Below, piece by piece: positions 1 through 7,531 of a stretch of DNA of 27,935 nt. How positions within the stretch are numbered: the first letter of the stretch is position 1; every line of letters begins with the position of its first letter. The stretch is from JAFGOG01 sp034429215 (GTDB lineage Bacteria > Chloroflexota > Anaerolineae > JAAYZQ01): positions 1-27,935 of the forward strand of contig DAOUGI010000048.1 of assembly GCA_034429215.1 (NCBI GenBank). Direction: 5' to 3'. Below the pieces are notes generated by a model. That model had not been told where the DNA came from, did not search any database, and was given only the letters and a program-made list of their open reading frames with translations. The translations under genes were made by a program, and so were the position numbers.

Positions 1-32
1 CATCGTGTGATCGTTTCTCGTCCATGCTGCCT

Positions 33-60
33 ATTATACACCAAGGGCAGCCTAATTTAA
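33..60 (-). promoter_or_regulatory. Possible minus-strand promoter reading off the left edge
   Basis: A perfect TATAAT lies on the minus strand at 38-33. The matching -35 (TTAAAT at 60-55) is weak. An ATG at 25-23 follows the -10 by only eight bases and opens a frame that leaves the window, so this could be a promoter with a very short leader for the next minus gene. It lies just past the stop of the kinase gene. Low certainty because the downstream gene is not visible. Confidence 0.25.
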
Positions 61-842
61 AAATCTATGTTCGAATCAGTAAAATAAATGTCGGTGTAGA
101 AACCCTTGGCTTTGTCCATCTCCTCGTGGAACCGCTGATAGTCGGCCAGAGGACTGCCCTGGGGCAAGGCGGATTGCTGGCCGGCTGTTGTCTCGAATTG
201 GGGCAGTGTTTGTTGGAACGGTCCTTCTTGCAAAAATCCGCGTACCCGATCTACAATGATTTGAAAGTCGGCCTGGCGGGCGACGATGTTGAGCGGATTG
301 GTATCGACCCGCAGGATAGGGCCAGACTGCGGGGTGGAGAAAAAACGCTCGTAGGACTGGCGTAAAGATTCGAGATAATCGCGGTCCATATCGCGCTCGT
401 ATGTCCGGTCCCGCTGGGAGATCCGCGACATCAACGTCTCGGTATCCGCCTGGAGATAGATGATCAGATCCGGGGCCGGAATTCGCTCGGCCAGCGCCTG
501 CTGGATTTGCTGGTACATGTCCCATTCATCGCCGGCCAGGTTCAGTTGGGCAAACAGCCGGTCCTTGGCGAACAGATAATCGGAGACCAGGGGCCCCTGG
601 CTCAGGAGGTGGGTCACCTCCCGGCTTTGTTGGCGGAAGCGGCTGAGCAGAAAGAACATCTGGGTCTGGAAGGCATATTGGGGCCGCGATTCGTAAAACT
701 TGGGCAGGAAAGGGTTTTCTTCAAAGGCCTCGAGCAACAGGCCGCTGCTAAAATGGTCGCGGAGCATGCGGGCCAGGGTCGTTTTGCCCACCCCGATGGC
801 TCCTTCGATGGCGATGTACCAAAAACGTTTCGTCGTTTGCAT
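57..842 (-). CDS. Deoxynucleoside kinase (dAdo/dGuo kinase family)
   Basis: Cytosolic salvage enzyme that phosphorylates deoxynucleosides with ATP. The 261-residue protein opens with a P-loop (GAIGVGKTT, about residues 15-23), followed by the SDYLFAKDRLFA segment that in bacterial dGK/dAK enzymes carries the base- and sugar-contacting Asp-Arg region. A lid-like RDRTYERDMDRDY segment lies near 145-157. The dNK-type core ends near residue 205; the last 50 or so residues are an extra tail with little similarity I recognise. An AGGAGG site (complement of 847-852) precedes the ATG by about five bases. The gene is divergent from the sigma-factor operon. Substrate preference (dA, dG or broad) cannot be decided from sequence alone. 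Confidence 0.9.
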   Translation of the reverse strand: MQTTKRFWYIAIEGAIGVGKTTLARMLRDHFSSGLLLEAFEENPFLPKFYESRPQYAFQTQMFFLLSRFRQQSREVTHLLSQGPLVSDYLFAKDRLFAQLNLAGDEWDMYQQIQQALAERIPAPDLIIYLQADTETLMSRISQRDRTYERDMDRDYLESLRQSYERFFSTPQSGPILRVDTNPLNIVARQADFQIIVDRVRGFLQEGPFQQTLPQFETTAGQQSALPQGSPLADYQRFHEEMDKAKGFYTDIYFTDSNIDF

Positions 843-877
843 GGGACCTCCTAGGGGAATAGCCTAACCACTCACGT

Positions 878-906
878 AGGATACCCTGTTGTGGGATAAA
901 AGTCAA
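878..906 (-). promoter_or_regulatory. Sigma-70-type promoter of the deoxynucleoside kinase gene
   Basis: On the minus strand TTGACT (906-901) is followed after 17 bases by TATCCT (883-878). The -35 matches consensus at five of six bases and the -10 at four of six, with optimal spacing, and it lies about 35 bases upstream of the kinase start. It is back to back with the ECF-type promoter at 917-942. Confidence 0.55.
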
Positions 907-916
907 ACTGGGGAAT

Positions 917-942
917 GGAAACCTTTTGAGAGATCGTCCGTA
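917..942 (+). promoter_or_regulatory. Candidate ECF-sigma autoregulatory promoter
   Basis: GGAAAC at 917-922 is followed after exactly 16 bases by CGTA at 939-942. This matches the SigW-like ECF pattern (GAAAC, 16-base spacer, CGTA). It lies 28 bases upstream of the sigma-factor start, and no convincing sigma-70 promoter is seen in the same gap. ECF operons are commonly self-activated, so this is the likely promoter of the sigma/anti-sigma operon. Specificity is inferred from motif and position only. Confidence 0.45.
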
Positions 943-969
943 TAGAGACATGCATGGGGGATAAAGGGG

Positions 970-1515
970 ATGGACGAAGAGCGAGCCTGGATAGAAAGGG
1001 CTCTGAAAGGTGATCAGGCGGCTTTTGGCCTTCTGGTCCAAGCTTACGAACGACCTGTATATAACCTGACATATCGCCTGTTGCACGATGCGGTGGAGGC
1101 CGAGGACGCGGCCCAGGAGACATTCCTGCGGGCGTATGACAAACTGGCGACTTATCAGCCGGAGCGCAAGTTCGTGAATTGGTTGTTGTCGATCGCTTCG
1201 CATTATTGCATTGACTGTTTGCGCCGTCGAGGACGGGCGCCTCAGTTGTCGCTGGATGGCCCACTGCCGCCTCAATGGCTGGCAAGCGACACACAGCGCC
1301 CCGATCAGGCGGTCAGCAGCAAGCAGCAGCAGGAGCATGTCCGCAAGTTGCTCGACACGCTCGAACCGGATTACCGGGCTGCCGTGGTGCTGCGTTACTG
1401 GTATGATTTGTCATACGAAGAGATTGCCGAAGCGATGGGTACGACCGAGAGCGCCATCAAGTCCCGGCTACACCGGGCGCGGCGGATGTTGGCCGGCCAC
1501 CTGCAGGCAGCGTAA
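970..1515 (+). CDS. ECF-family RNA polymerase sigma factor
   Basis: A 181-residue group-4 sigma-70 factor. Region 2 occupies about residues 12-88, with the typical AEDAAQETFLRAY core-binding helix (44-56) and a WLLSIASHYCIDCLRR stretch that reads the -10 element. Region 4 (about 122-175) contains a helix-turn-helix with LSYEEIAEAMG and the SAIKSRLHRARRML recognition helix. There is no region 1 or 3, as expected for this group. A G-rich ribosome site (GGGGGA, 956-961) sits about eight bases before the ATG. The anti-sigma gene follows after 20 bases, and the bactofilin-like gene after that, which points to a cell-envelope response regulon. Confidence 0.95.
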   Translation: MDEERAWIERALKGDQAAFGLLVQAYERPVYNLTYRLLHDAVEAEDAAQETFLRAYDKLATYQPERKFVNWLLSIASHYCIDCLRRRGRAPQLSLDGPLPPQWLASDTQRPDQAVSSKQQQEHVRKLLDTLEPDYRAAVVLRYWYDLSYEEIAEAMGTTESAIKSRLHRARRMLAGHLQAA

Positions 1516-1535
1516 TTTGGGAGGAGGAAAAATCC

Positions 1536-2129
1536 ATGGGGGAGCCTGTGGTGTGCAGAGATAGCGAACGGGTGAGCTTGCTCATGTCGCTGGCCCTCGA
1601 CGGCCGGTTGGCCGCTACTGATCAGCAGGTGCTGCAAGGCCATCTGGCTGCTTGCCCGGCCTGCCGGGCAGAGTGGAAGGCCATGCAGCAGGTATCGGAC
1701 CTGTTCAAAAGCACAGAGATGGTTGGGCCGCGGCTGGGTTTTGCCACCCGCGTCGAGCGGCGGCTGGCCGACAAGGCAAAGAAGCGACGCCGGCTCTTTG
1801 GCGGGGCAGTCGTTTTGACCGGCTCGTTGTCGCTGGCGACTGTCACGGTGGTGGTTGTGGCGGTGCTGGTTGTGGGTATCTTGGCCGGAAACTGGTTCGA
1901 TCTGTTGCCTGACATCAAGCAAGGAACTGATACCGCCTCTCAGATCGCCTCGGGAGTAGGCCTGGTAGGCCAAGGGGTGAGTCTGTTCCTGACCGATTTT
2001 CTGCGAGCTTTTGGCCTGCCGATGGTCATCGGCGTGGGCATTGCCCTGGCGGTGCTGCTGGTCATCTGGATCTGGTTGTTTGTCAAACGGCCCGGCGGCT
2101 ACCATCACAACGGATATGCCAAGGGCTAA
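1536..2129 (+). CDS. Membrane anti-sigma factor with zinc-finger (zf-HC2/ZAS) domain
   Basis: A 197-residue protein with a small cytoplasmic anti-sigma domain carrying the His-x3-Cys-x2-Cys signature (H36, C40, C43) and an upstream Cys (C7) that may be a further ligand. Two hydrophobic segments follow, about 88-118 and 162-185, joined by a segment of about 45 residues, likely extracytoplasmic. The C-terminus is short and basic. In this family the N-terminal domain holds the cognate ECF sigma factor inactive until a signal releases it. A strong GGGAGGAGG ribosome site precedes the ATG. It lies 20 bases after the sigma gene and so is almost certainly its partner. The inducing signal is unknown. 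Confidence 0.88.
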   Translation: MGEPVVCRDSERVSLLMSLALDGRLAATDQQVLQGHLAACPACRAEWKAMQQVSDLFKSTEMVGPRLGFATRVERRLADKAKKRRRLFGGAVVLTGSLSLATVTVVVVAVLVVGILAGNWFDLLPDIKQGTDTASQIASGVGLVGQGVSLFLTDFLRAFGLPMVIGVGIALAVLLVIWIWLFVKRPGGYHHNGYAKG

Positions 2130-2192
2130 CGGCTTTCAGCAGCCGGCAGGCCTGCTATCGCACGGCTGGCTGTTTGTGAAACGGAGGAGAAG

Positions 2193-3497
2193 ATGAGAAA
2201 AAATTTAGTGTGGTTGACCCTGTTGCTCCTGCTGTTACTATGGCCGGCGTCGGCGGTCTGGGCCGACGATCCCGACCGGAGCACGGGGGGCTATGAGTGG
2301 AACTTTGACGACGGCAAGACCTTCTTCGGCGAGGATGTTACCATCAAGCAGGGGGAGGTTGTCGATGGGCCGCTGGGCATTTTCAACGGTACCCTGGAGA
2401 TGGAAGAAGGCAGCGTCGTCAATGGCGAAGTCTTTGTCTTTAACGGAAATGTGCAAGTCGGAGGCCGCGTGAACGGCGACCTGGCCGTTATCAAGGGCGA
2501 TCTGCTGATCGCCCAGACCGGCTGGGTGACAGGCGAGCTCTTTGGCATGGGCGGCACGAGAGAGATAGCCGGCCATGTCGATGGGAACCTGTCCGGGCTA
2601 TTTGGCGAGACGGTGTTGCGCGGCACTGCTGTTGTCGGCGGAGATGTGTTGGGCGGACCCGGCAACCTGGTCCTTGACCCGGGAGCACTAGTCGGCGGCC
2701 AGGTAGAAGAGTTCGAATCATTCGATCTGCCGTTCATTAAGCCAGAAATCGATCTCCCGGAAGTGACCCCACCACCCTTACCGGTGGTGCCCTGGGATGA
2801 GCCTCATAATACGGTGGGACACCGCATCGGGGGTTTTATCGGACGGATGGTGAGCGCGATGATGTTTAGCCTCATGCTGCTGGTCGTCGGTGCGATCATC
2901 GCCGTCATCTGGCCGCGCCCGACGCAGCGAGTGTCCAAGTGCATCGCCACTTTGCCGATGCGCAGCTTGGGGCTGGGCCTGCTGACCTTCCTGATCGCCG
3001 CTGCGCTGGAGGTGCTGGCGGTGGTCCTGTTGGCCGTGATTGCTGTGGTGTCTGTCGCGCTGATGGCGACCGTCATCCTGATACCGGTTGGATTGGTTTT
3101 GCTCCTGCTTGGCACGCTGCTGCTTGCCGTGGTGCCCGTGGCGTTGGCAATCGGGATGCTTCTTGGCTGGGTGGCGCTCGCCGAGCTGGTTGGACAAAAG
3201 ATCTTGGCGGCGCTCAAAGCTCAAAAGATAACGCCTTTAGCGGCGGTGGTCGTTGGCTTGTTGGCGACGGTCTGGCTGCCGGCTCTGCTGTGGAGCATTC
3301 AGTCCTGCTGCCTGGCCTGGCCGGTAGTGATCCTGCTGACCAGCCTTGGGCTGGGAGCGGCGATTCTCACCCGCTTTGGCACCAGGCCTTGCCTGTCGGC
3401 CAGCCGGTCGGCCTCAACCGCCGAGCCGCCGGTGCTGCCGGCAAGTGAGATGGACCAGGAGGCCGGCCAACCCGATAGCCCTGCGGCGTCAGGGTAG
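2193..3497 (+). CDS. Secreted/membrane bactofilin-like (polymer-forming) protein
   Basis: A 434-residue protein with a clear Sec signal peptide (about 1-24, cleavage likely after AVWA). Residues 30-170 form short repeated beta units of the kind GxVxGDLxV, with recurrent NG, VNG and GGDV turns, resembling the right-handed beta-helix of bactofilins and polymer-forming cytoskeletal proteins. A proline-rich linker (about 185-205) leads to several strongly hydrophobic segments (about 215-390), including one extremely Val/Leu-rich region, and a polar tail. True bactofilins are small and cytosolic; here the repeat domain should be outside the membrane. The GGAGGAG site lies just before the ATG. Co-transcription with the sigma/anti-sigma pair suggests an envelope stress or assembly role. 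Exact function is unknown. Confidence 0.75.
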   Translation: MRKNLVWLTLLLLLLLWPASAVWADDPDRSTGGYEWNFDDGKTFFGEDVTIKQGEVVDGPLGIFNGTLEMEEGSVVNGEVFVFNGNVQVGGRVNGDLAVIKGDLLIAQTGWVTGELFGMGGTREIAGHVDGNLSGLFGETVLRGTAVVGGDVLGGPGNLVLDPGALVGGQVEEFESFDLPFIKPEIDLPEVTPPPLPVVPWDEPHNTVGHRIGGFIGRMVSAMMFSLMLLVVGAIIAVIWPRPTQRVSKCIATLPMRSLGLGLLTFLIAAALEVLAVVLLAVIAVVSVALMATVILIPVGLVLLLLGTLLLAVVPVALAIGMLLGWVALAELVGQKILAALKAQKITPLAAVVVGLLATVWLPALLWSIQSCCLAWPVVILLTSLGLGAAILTRFGTRPCLSASRSASTAEPPVLPASEMDQEAGQPDSPAASG

Positions 3498-3528
3498 GAT
3501 CCTTCTCGGTTGAGCTAGTGGGCGTACG

Positions 3529-3559
3529 GGGCGAGGGAGCTGCATCCCTCGCCCTTTTT
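3529..3559 (+). terminator. Rho-independent terminator of the ECF sigma operon
   Basis: A perfect 10-bp stem (GGGCGAGGGA at 3529-3538 with TCCCTCGCCC at 3545-3554), a six-base loop and a run of five T. It lies 32 bases after the stop of the bactofilin-like gene and before the next promoter. Confidence 0.92.
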
Positions 3560-3578
3560 GTCGTCGGCCTGTGGGGAT

Positions 3579-3607
3579 GCGACAAAGAAAACAAACTATG
3601 GTATAAT
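3579..3607 (+). promoter_or_regulatory. Extended -10 promoter for the eight-gene plus operon
   Basis: A perfect TATAAT at 3602-3607 is preceded by TGG (3599-3601), which makes an extended -10 element. GCGACA at 3579-3584 serves as a partial -35 (four of six) with a 17-base spacer. It lies between the terminator at 3529-3559 and the first gene of the run, with a leader of roughly 30 bases. Confidence 0.75.
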
Positions 3608-3640
3608 AGGCAGGTGTGACACGCGAGGTTTCGCTACCCA

Positions 3641-4546
3641 GTGCAGATGCAGAGCGTGAATCAGTTGTCTGAAGGATGTCCGGCGGGCGCGACGGTGCAG
3701 CCCGCTGCTCAGGTCCACTTGCCGGGTGTTGTTGGGCCGTGGGCCGCGCTATGTGGTGTGTTGGCTGCTGCCAAGTGGCAGCAGCATGCCTCGGATCTGA
3801 TTACGCTGTTTTTCGTCGTGATTCTGGTGACTTTGGGCTGGGGCACGGTGTGGCATCTGGTCACCACGACCGATTGGTTTGGGGTTTGGGCCGCCAGGCG
3901 GCCCTTGACGCAGGTCGTCGCGGGGCGGGGTTTGCCCTATACCCAGATCCACTCGCCTGCTGGACAGATGGGCTGCTGGATCTGCGTGCTTACCAAGTGG
4001 TGGCGAGAGACATTCTGGCCCCAATTGGGCTCGCCGGCGGTGGGGTTGCTGGCAGCGGTTGCGCTGATCGGCGCCTCGCTGCTAATCTTGCCCGCCCGTC
4101 TCGGTCCGCTGCACCTCGCGTTTGCGGCGCTGGTGGGCCTGGCCATCGTCCGGCAACGGAGGGGCAGGGGTTTTCCGTTCGGGGAATCGCTGGCAGGTGC
4201 CGGCTTGGGGTGGCTGGCCGGACACCTGGCCTTTGGCGAGATGCAGTGGGCATCGCTAGCGCTGGCGCTCTGTTTCGCGCTTTGCGCATGGGGAGCGCTG
4301 CGGGTTGGTTCTGGACTGGCGGTCGGACGTGCGTGGGGGTGGCTGCTGAATGGCGGCCTGGTCCTGGGGGGCGCCGTGATGGTAGCCGCTAAACAGCCAT
4401 TGGCCGCGGTTGGTGTGGGGCTGGCTCTGTTTGGCCAGGTGGCGCTCCAACTGTCATTATCCCAGGGGGGCGATCCGGGCAGCATGGTCCGTCGCACTTG
4501 GCTGTGGCTGATGGCCGCGATGGTTGTGGCTGCGCTGGCGATCTGA
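3641..4546 (+). CDS. Polytopic membrane protein of unknown function
   Basis: A 301-residue hydrophobic protein with about seven or eight predicted membrane segments (for example near 52-72, 134-152, 158-170, 185-220, 232-248, 250-270 and 288-301). The N-terminal 50 residues are moderately polar, and a loop near 85-125 contains CWIC and a Trp-rich stretch. I do not recognise a family. The frame opens with GTG at 3641 and has an ATG at 3647; neither has a clear ribosome site. Its stop overlaps the ATG of the next gene by one base (TGATG), so translation is probably coupled to the membrane-tethered methyltransferase. It might be a transport or lipid-related integral protein, but nothing visible proves that. 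Confidence 0.6.
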   Translation: MQMQSVNQLSEGCPAGATVQPAAQVHLPGVVGPWAALCGVLAAAKWQQHASDLITLFFVVILVTLGWGTVWHLVTTTDWFGVWAARRPLTQVVAGRGLPYTQIHSPAGQMGCWICVLTKWWRETFWPQLGSPAVGLLAAVALIGASLLILPARLGPLHLAFAALVGLAIVRQRRGRGFPFGESLAGAGLGWLAGHLAFGEMQWASLALALCFALCAWGALRVGSGLAVGRAWGWLLNGGLVLGGAVMVAAKQPLAAVGVGLALFGQVALQLSLSQGGDPGSMVRRTWLWLMAAMVVAALAI

Positions 4547-5427
4547 TGACCTGGCTGGCAGTGGTGGCCTGCGTTGTTGCACTGGTGGTGCTGGGGGCAC
4601 TGGCCTATTGGCATTTGATCATTGCCGAAGGGGCATACATGGGGCCGCGGGCGGTGGCCTGGACTTATGACTGGGTGGCCCGCCGCTATGATGCGATCAA
4701 GCAGTTTGCCCCCGGCGACGAAGACTGGTTCGTCGCTGCACCGCTGTGGCGCCGTTTGGCCGGCGTAGAGAGGCCGTTGCTCTTGGACGTGGCAACAGGG
4801 ATCGGGCGAGTGCCGCTGGCTTTGATGCGCAACCGGTTTGCAGTGTCTGGGGGGCAGATCGTCGGACTGGATTTGTCGTGGGGGATGCTGCAGCAAGCTC
4901 GATCCAATCTGAGGGATCACAGCGATCGGGTGAGTCTGATCTGGCAGGATGCCAGTCGCCTTCCCTTTGACGACGGCGCATTCGATGCCGTGACCTGTCT
5001 GGAGGCGCTAGAGTTTTTACCCAGTCCGCGTGAGGCGCTGGCCGAGATGGTGCGCGTGCTGTCGCCTGGTGGCTTGCTGATGGTGACGAATCGGGTGGGG
5101 CATGCCGCCCGACTGTTGCCCGGCCGGACCTTCTCGCGGACGCTCTTCCAGCAGACGCTTGCTGCGCTGCCACTGCATAACGTGGAAATAAAGGCCTGGC
5201 AGGCGGACTATGATCTGGCCGCGGCGCGCAAGGTGGGCACTGGCGATCCGGCCGGCAGGGGTGGGGTGAGTCTGGCATCGCTGCTGCGCTGCCCGGCTTG
5301 CCGGGAGCATGTTGAGCAGCCGGTTGGCCGGCTGGTTCTGGTGTGTACCGGCTGTGGACGGTTCTTTCCCATCCGTGATGGGGTTGTGGTTTTGGCAGAA
5401 AGAGGGGAGCGAGGCAACCGGCGGTGA
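4546..5427 (+). CDS. Membrane-anchored SAM-dependent methyltransferase with C-terminal zinc-ribbon-like domain
   Basis: A 293-residue class I methyltransferase. An N-terminal membrane helix (about 3-26) is followed by a Rossmann core: motif I DVATGIGRVP (81-90), acidic motif II GLDLS (D109), D135 in the QDASRLPF segment, and a RVLSPGGLLMV strand (170-180), the pattern of Methyltransf_11/UbiE-like enzymes. The C-terminus has a four-Cys knuckle (C249, C252, C267, C270) followed by FFPIRDGVVVL, resembling Trm112-like short domains. The start is the ATG in the TGATG overlap with the upstream gene; a longer in-frame start at 4498 would overlap that gene by about 49 bases and is less likely. It overlaps the following phosphoesterase gene by four bases. 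Substrate is unknown; a membrane lipid or quinone is plausible because of the anchor. Confidence 0.82.
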   Translation: MTWLAVVACVVALVVLGALAYWHLIIAEGAYMGPRAVAWTYDWVARRYDAIKQFAPGDEDWFVAAPLWRRLAGVERPLLLDVATGIGRVPLALMRNRFAVSGGQIVGLDLSWGMLQQARSNLRDHSDRVSLIWQDASRLPFDDGAFDAVTCLEALEFLPSPREALAEMVRVLSPGGLLMVTNRVGHAARLLPGRTFSRTLFQQTLAALPLHNVEIKAWQADYDLAAARKVGTGDPAGRGGVSLASLLRCPACREHVEQPVGRLVLVCTGCGRFFPIRDGVVVLAERGERGNRR

Positions 5428-5972
5428 GGATCGGGTTGATCGGTGACACGCATGTGCCTGCGTTGAGTCCGGTGCTGTCGACGCACATTGAGACGGCGTT
5501 CAGCGGCCTGGACATCATCCTGCATGTGGGCGACATCTGCGAATTGTACGTACTCAAAGAGTTTCAGGAAAAGTACACGCTGACCATGGCCGTGGCGGGT
5601 GAGTCTGACAGCGAAGATGTGCGGCATTATGTGGATGAGAAGCGGATCGTCAGCTTTGGGCAGCGGCGGATAGGGATGATCCACGGCCATCAGTTCGAGG
5701 CGCAGCACAGCAGCATTTTCGATAACTTTCGGCGTTGGCTCAAGCTTAAGCCGGGTGGGGCGGCGTTTGAGACCTTTCTGCTGAGCCAGTTTGCCGACGA
5801 GCAGGTCGATGCTATTGTCTTTGGACATACGCATCAGCCATACGTCAAGATGCACGGCAATGTCCTGCTCTTTAATCCGGGAGCGGCGGTGGCGATACCT
5901 GACCACCGGCCAAGCGTCGGCATTCTAGACGTAAGGGCACGGAATATCACAGGCAAGATTGTTTATCTATAA
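5424..5972 (+). CDS. YfcE/MJ0936-type metallophosphoesterase
   Basis: A 182-residue cytosolic calcineurin-like phosphoesterase of the short YfcE type. Visible metal motifs are GDTH (8-11), HVGDI (near 35-39), IHGHQ (near 88-92) and GHTHQP (near 134-139). The block that is normally GNxD reads GESD here, so the usual Asn metal/substrate ligand is replaced by Glu. The start is a GTG in a GTGA overlap with the methyltransferase stop. The next gene follows 14 bases later behind AGGAGG. The family hydrolyses phosphodiesters in vitro, but physiological substrates are generally unknown. The altered third motif may change metal use or activity. Confidence 0.85.
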   Translation: MRIGLIGDTHVPALSPVLSTHIETAFSGLDIILHVGDICELYVLKEFQEKYTLTMAVAGESDSEDVRHYVDEKRIVSFGQRRIGMIHGHQFEAQHSSIFDNFRRWLKLKPGGAAFETFLLSQFADEQVDAIVFGHTHQPYVKMHGNVLLFNPGAAVAIPDHRPSVGILDVRARNITGKIVYL

Positions 5973-5986
5973 ACTAGGAGGAGAAA

Positions 5987-6943
5987 GTGGCGCATCCTTT
6001 TGAAGTTGGCAAGATGTATCGCAATCGAATTGGGGAATACACTGTGATGGCGATCGATGGGGACAAGATGACGATACGTTATGCAAGCGGCAGCACCCTC
6101 GCTACCAGCGCAGCCATCCAGTCGCGCATTTGGGAGAATATCCAGTTCGAAGAGCAAGCAGCGCGCGAGGAGGAGAAGCAGCGATTGGCCCAGGAGGCCA
6201 GGTTGGCTGCCAGAAAGCGAGCGACACGTCCGGCGGCGGCCCCGGCCGAAGGCGCAGCCAAGCCCAGGGGGCGGTTTGCGGGGTTTCAGGAAAGTGACTT
6301 CAAGCCCAAGGCTCGGGGTATCGCCTGGTCGAGCCGCGTGGCACTGGGCAAGATCATGGCCACCGAGCTAACCCGGCGCACAGGAGAAACGTTTGGCAAG
6401 TGGCTTGTTCCACTGCAGCCAGAGCTGCACATCGCCCGCCCCGATCAGTATGATCCCGAAGTGGGCAACCGGAATGCTGCCTTTTTCGTGGCTATCAGCG
6501 AAAAGGGGGTGACCTTTGGTTTCTGCGTCGGCAAGCCTGACGGCCGGGCCGAGCCGGTCTGGTCATGGTCTACCCTGCTTGCTGCCCTGGTTACTGACAA
6601 GCAGCTGCGCAAGACTGTCGAGACGGTCATAAAGGCCCGCGGGCTCAGCCTGGACGTGTATGCCATGGAAGTGAGCTATGGGCAGGTGGCGCACATCACA
6701 TTGTCTGGAACTGGGTTCCTGTGGGAGCGCGAGACTGACCAGCAGGTGATCAGCCGCGAGATGGATTGGGATGAGTTGGTTGGGTATTTGCAGGAGGTGG
6801 GCGCCGAAGCGCGGGCGGACCTATATCTGCGCAACAGCCTGTCGAGCGAAGAAGCGGTGAGTGCCGGTGCAGCCATATCGCGCGACATGGTGGCTACTTT
6901 TGTCGCATTGATGCCCTTGTACGAGGCAAGTATCGGGGCCTGA
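5987..6943 (+). CDS. Conserved hypothetical protein with small N-terminal beta domain
   Basis: A 318-residue soluble protein. Residues 1-45 (FEVGKMYRNRIGEYTVMAIDG and following) look like a small SH3-like beta barrel. A charged Glu/Arg/Ala-rich helix (about 50-75) and an Ala/Pro linker (76-95) lead to a C-terminal alpha/beta domain (about 105-318) with no motif I recognise. It has no signal peptide or membrane helix. The GTG start is fixed by an AGGAGG at 5976-5981. It is probably co-transcribed with the phosphoesterase before it and the TrmH-type enzyme 12 bases after. I have seen the N-terminal pattern in other hypothetical proteins, but no function can be assigned. Nucleic-acid binding is one possibility, from the basic linker. 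Confidence 0.7.
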   Translation: MAHPFEVGKMYRNRIGEYTVMAIDGDKMTIRYASGSTLATSAAIQSRIWENIQFEEQAAREEEKQRLAQEARLAARKRATRPAAAPAEGAAKPRGRFAGFQESDFKPKARGIAWSSRVALGKIMATELTRRTGETFGKWLVPLQPELHIARPDQYDPEVGNRNAAFFVAISEKGVTFGFCVGKPDGRAEPVWSWSTLLAALVTDKQLRKTVETVIKARGLSLDVYAMEVSYGQVAHITLSGTGFLWERETDQQVISREMDWDELVGYLQEVGAEARADLYLRNSLSSEEAVSAGAAISRDMVATFVALMPLYEASIGA

Positions 6944-6955
6944 CGCTGCCTTTCG

Positions 6956-7492
6956 ATGAAACAGTTACGGGGAACGCCGCTCAAGCGATTCTTGAGAAAT
7001 CTGCCGCCGCCACCTTCACCGACCGAGCTGGTGGTGGTGTGCCAGAGTGTGGCCTATCCGATCAACGTCGGCTCTATCTTCCGGATCGGCGACGCGCTTG
7101 GCGTGACCGAGATCGTGTTGGCCGGCATCACGCCCACGCCCCCCAATCCAACGGTAACCAAGGTGGGGCGCGACAAGGACCGCCGTGTGCCGTGGCGCTA
7201 TGTGAAAGAGCCCGAGTCGGCGCTGGAGGAGCTGCGGGCAGAGGGCTTTTGGATTGCGGCGCTAGAGATCACCGACGATAGCCAGCCCTATTATGCCGTG
7301 GATTATCCGGCGCGGGTGGCATTGGTGCTGGGCAACGAGGATCACGGTGTTACCCGCAGTTGCCTGGCTCTGTGCGATGCAGCGGTCCTGGTGCCGATGT
7401 ATGGCAAAGGCAAGTCGCTAAATGTCCACGTGTCGTTGGCTGTTGTCGGCTATCACTTGCTGCACCGGCCCTCGGTGGCAGCTCCTTTGTAG
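6956..7492 (+). CDS. TrmH/SpoU-family RNA 2'-O-methyltransferase
   Basis: A 178-residue SPOUT-class enzyme that transfers methyl from SAM to a ribose 2'-OH in tRNA or rRNA. All three SpoU motifs are present: motif 1 NVGSIFRIGDALG (37-49, with N37 and R43), motif 2 VLGNEDHGV (124-132) and motif 3 VPMYGKGKSLNVHVSLAVV (146-164). The SLNVSVA block is slightly changed to SLNVHVS. Length fits the short, single-domain TrmL/TrmH-like members without an N-terminal RNA-binding domain. It lacks a clear ribosome site, which suggests translational coupling to the gene 12 bases upstream. The target nucleotide cannot be predicted. Confidence 0.9.
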   Translation: MKQLRGTPLKRFLRNLPPPPSPTELVVVCQSVAYPINVGSIFRIGDALGVTEIVLAGITPTPPNPTVTKVGRDKDRRVPWRYVKEPESALEELRAEGFWIAALEITDDSQPYYAVDYPARVALVLGNEDHGVTRSCLALCDAAVLVPMYGKGKSLNVHVSLAVVGYHLLHRPSVAAPL

Positions 7493-7531
7493 TGGCTTTC
7501 ACGCCATAGGTTTGTCAGACGGAGTAGGACG

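Noticed and set aside
3937..4920. Long minus-strand open frame of 327 codons
   Set aside because: Low-complexity Ser/Pro/His/Gln-rich product lying antisense to two plus genes with clear membrane and methyltransferase features; a GC-rich shadow frame.
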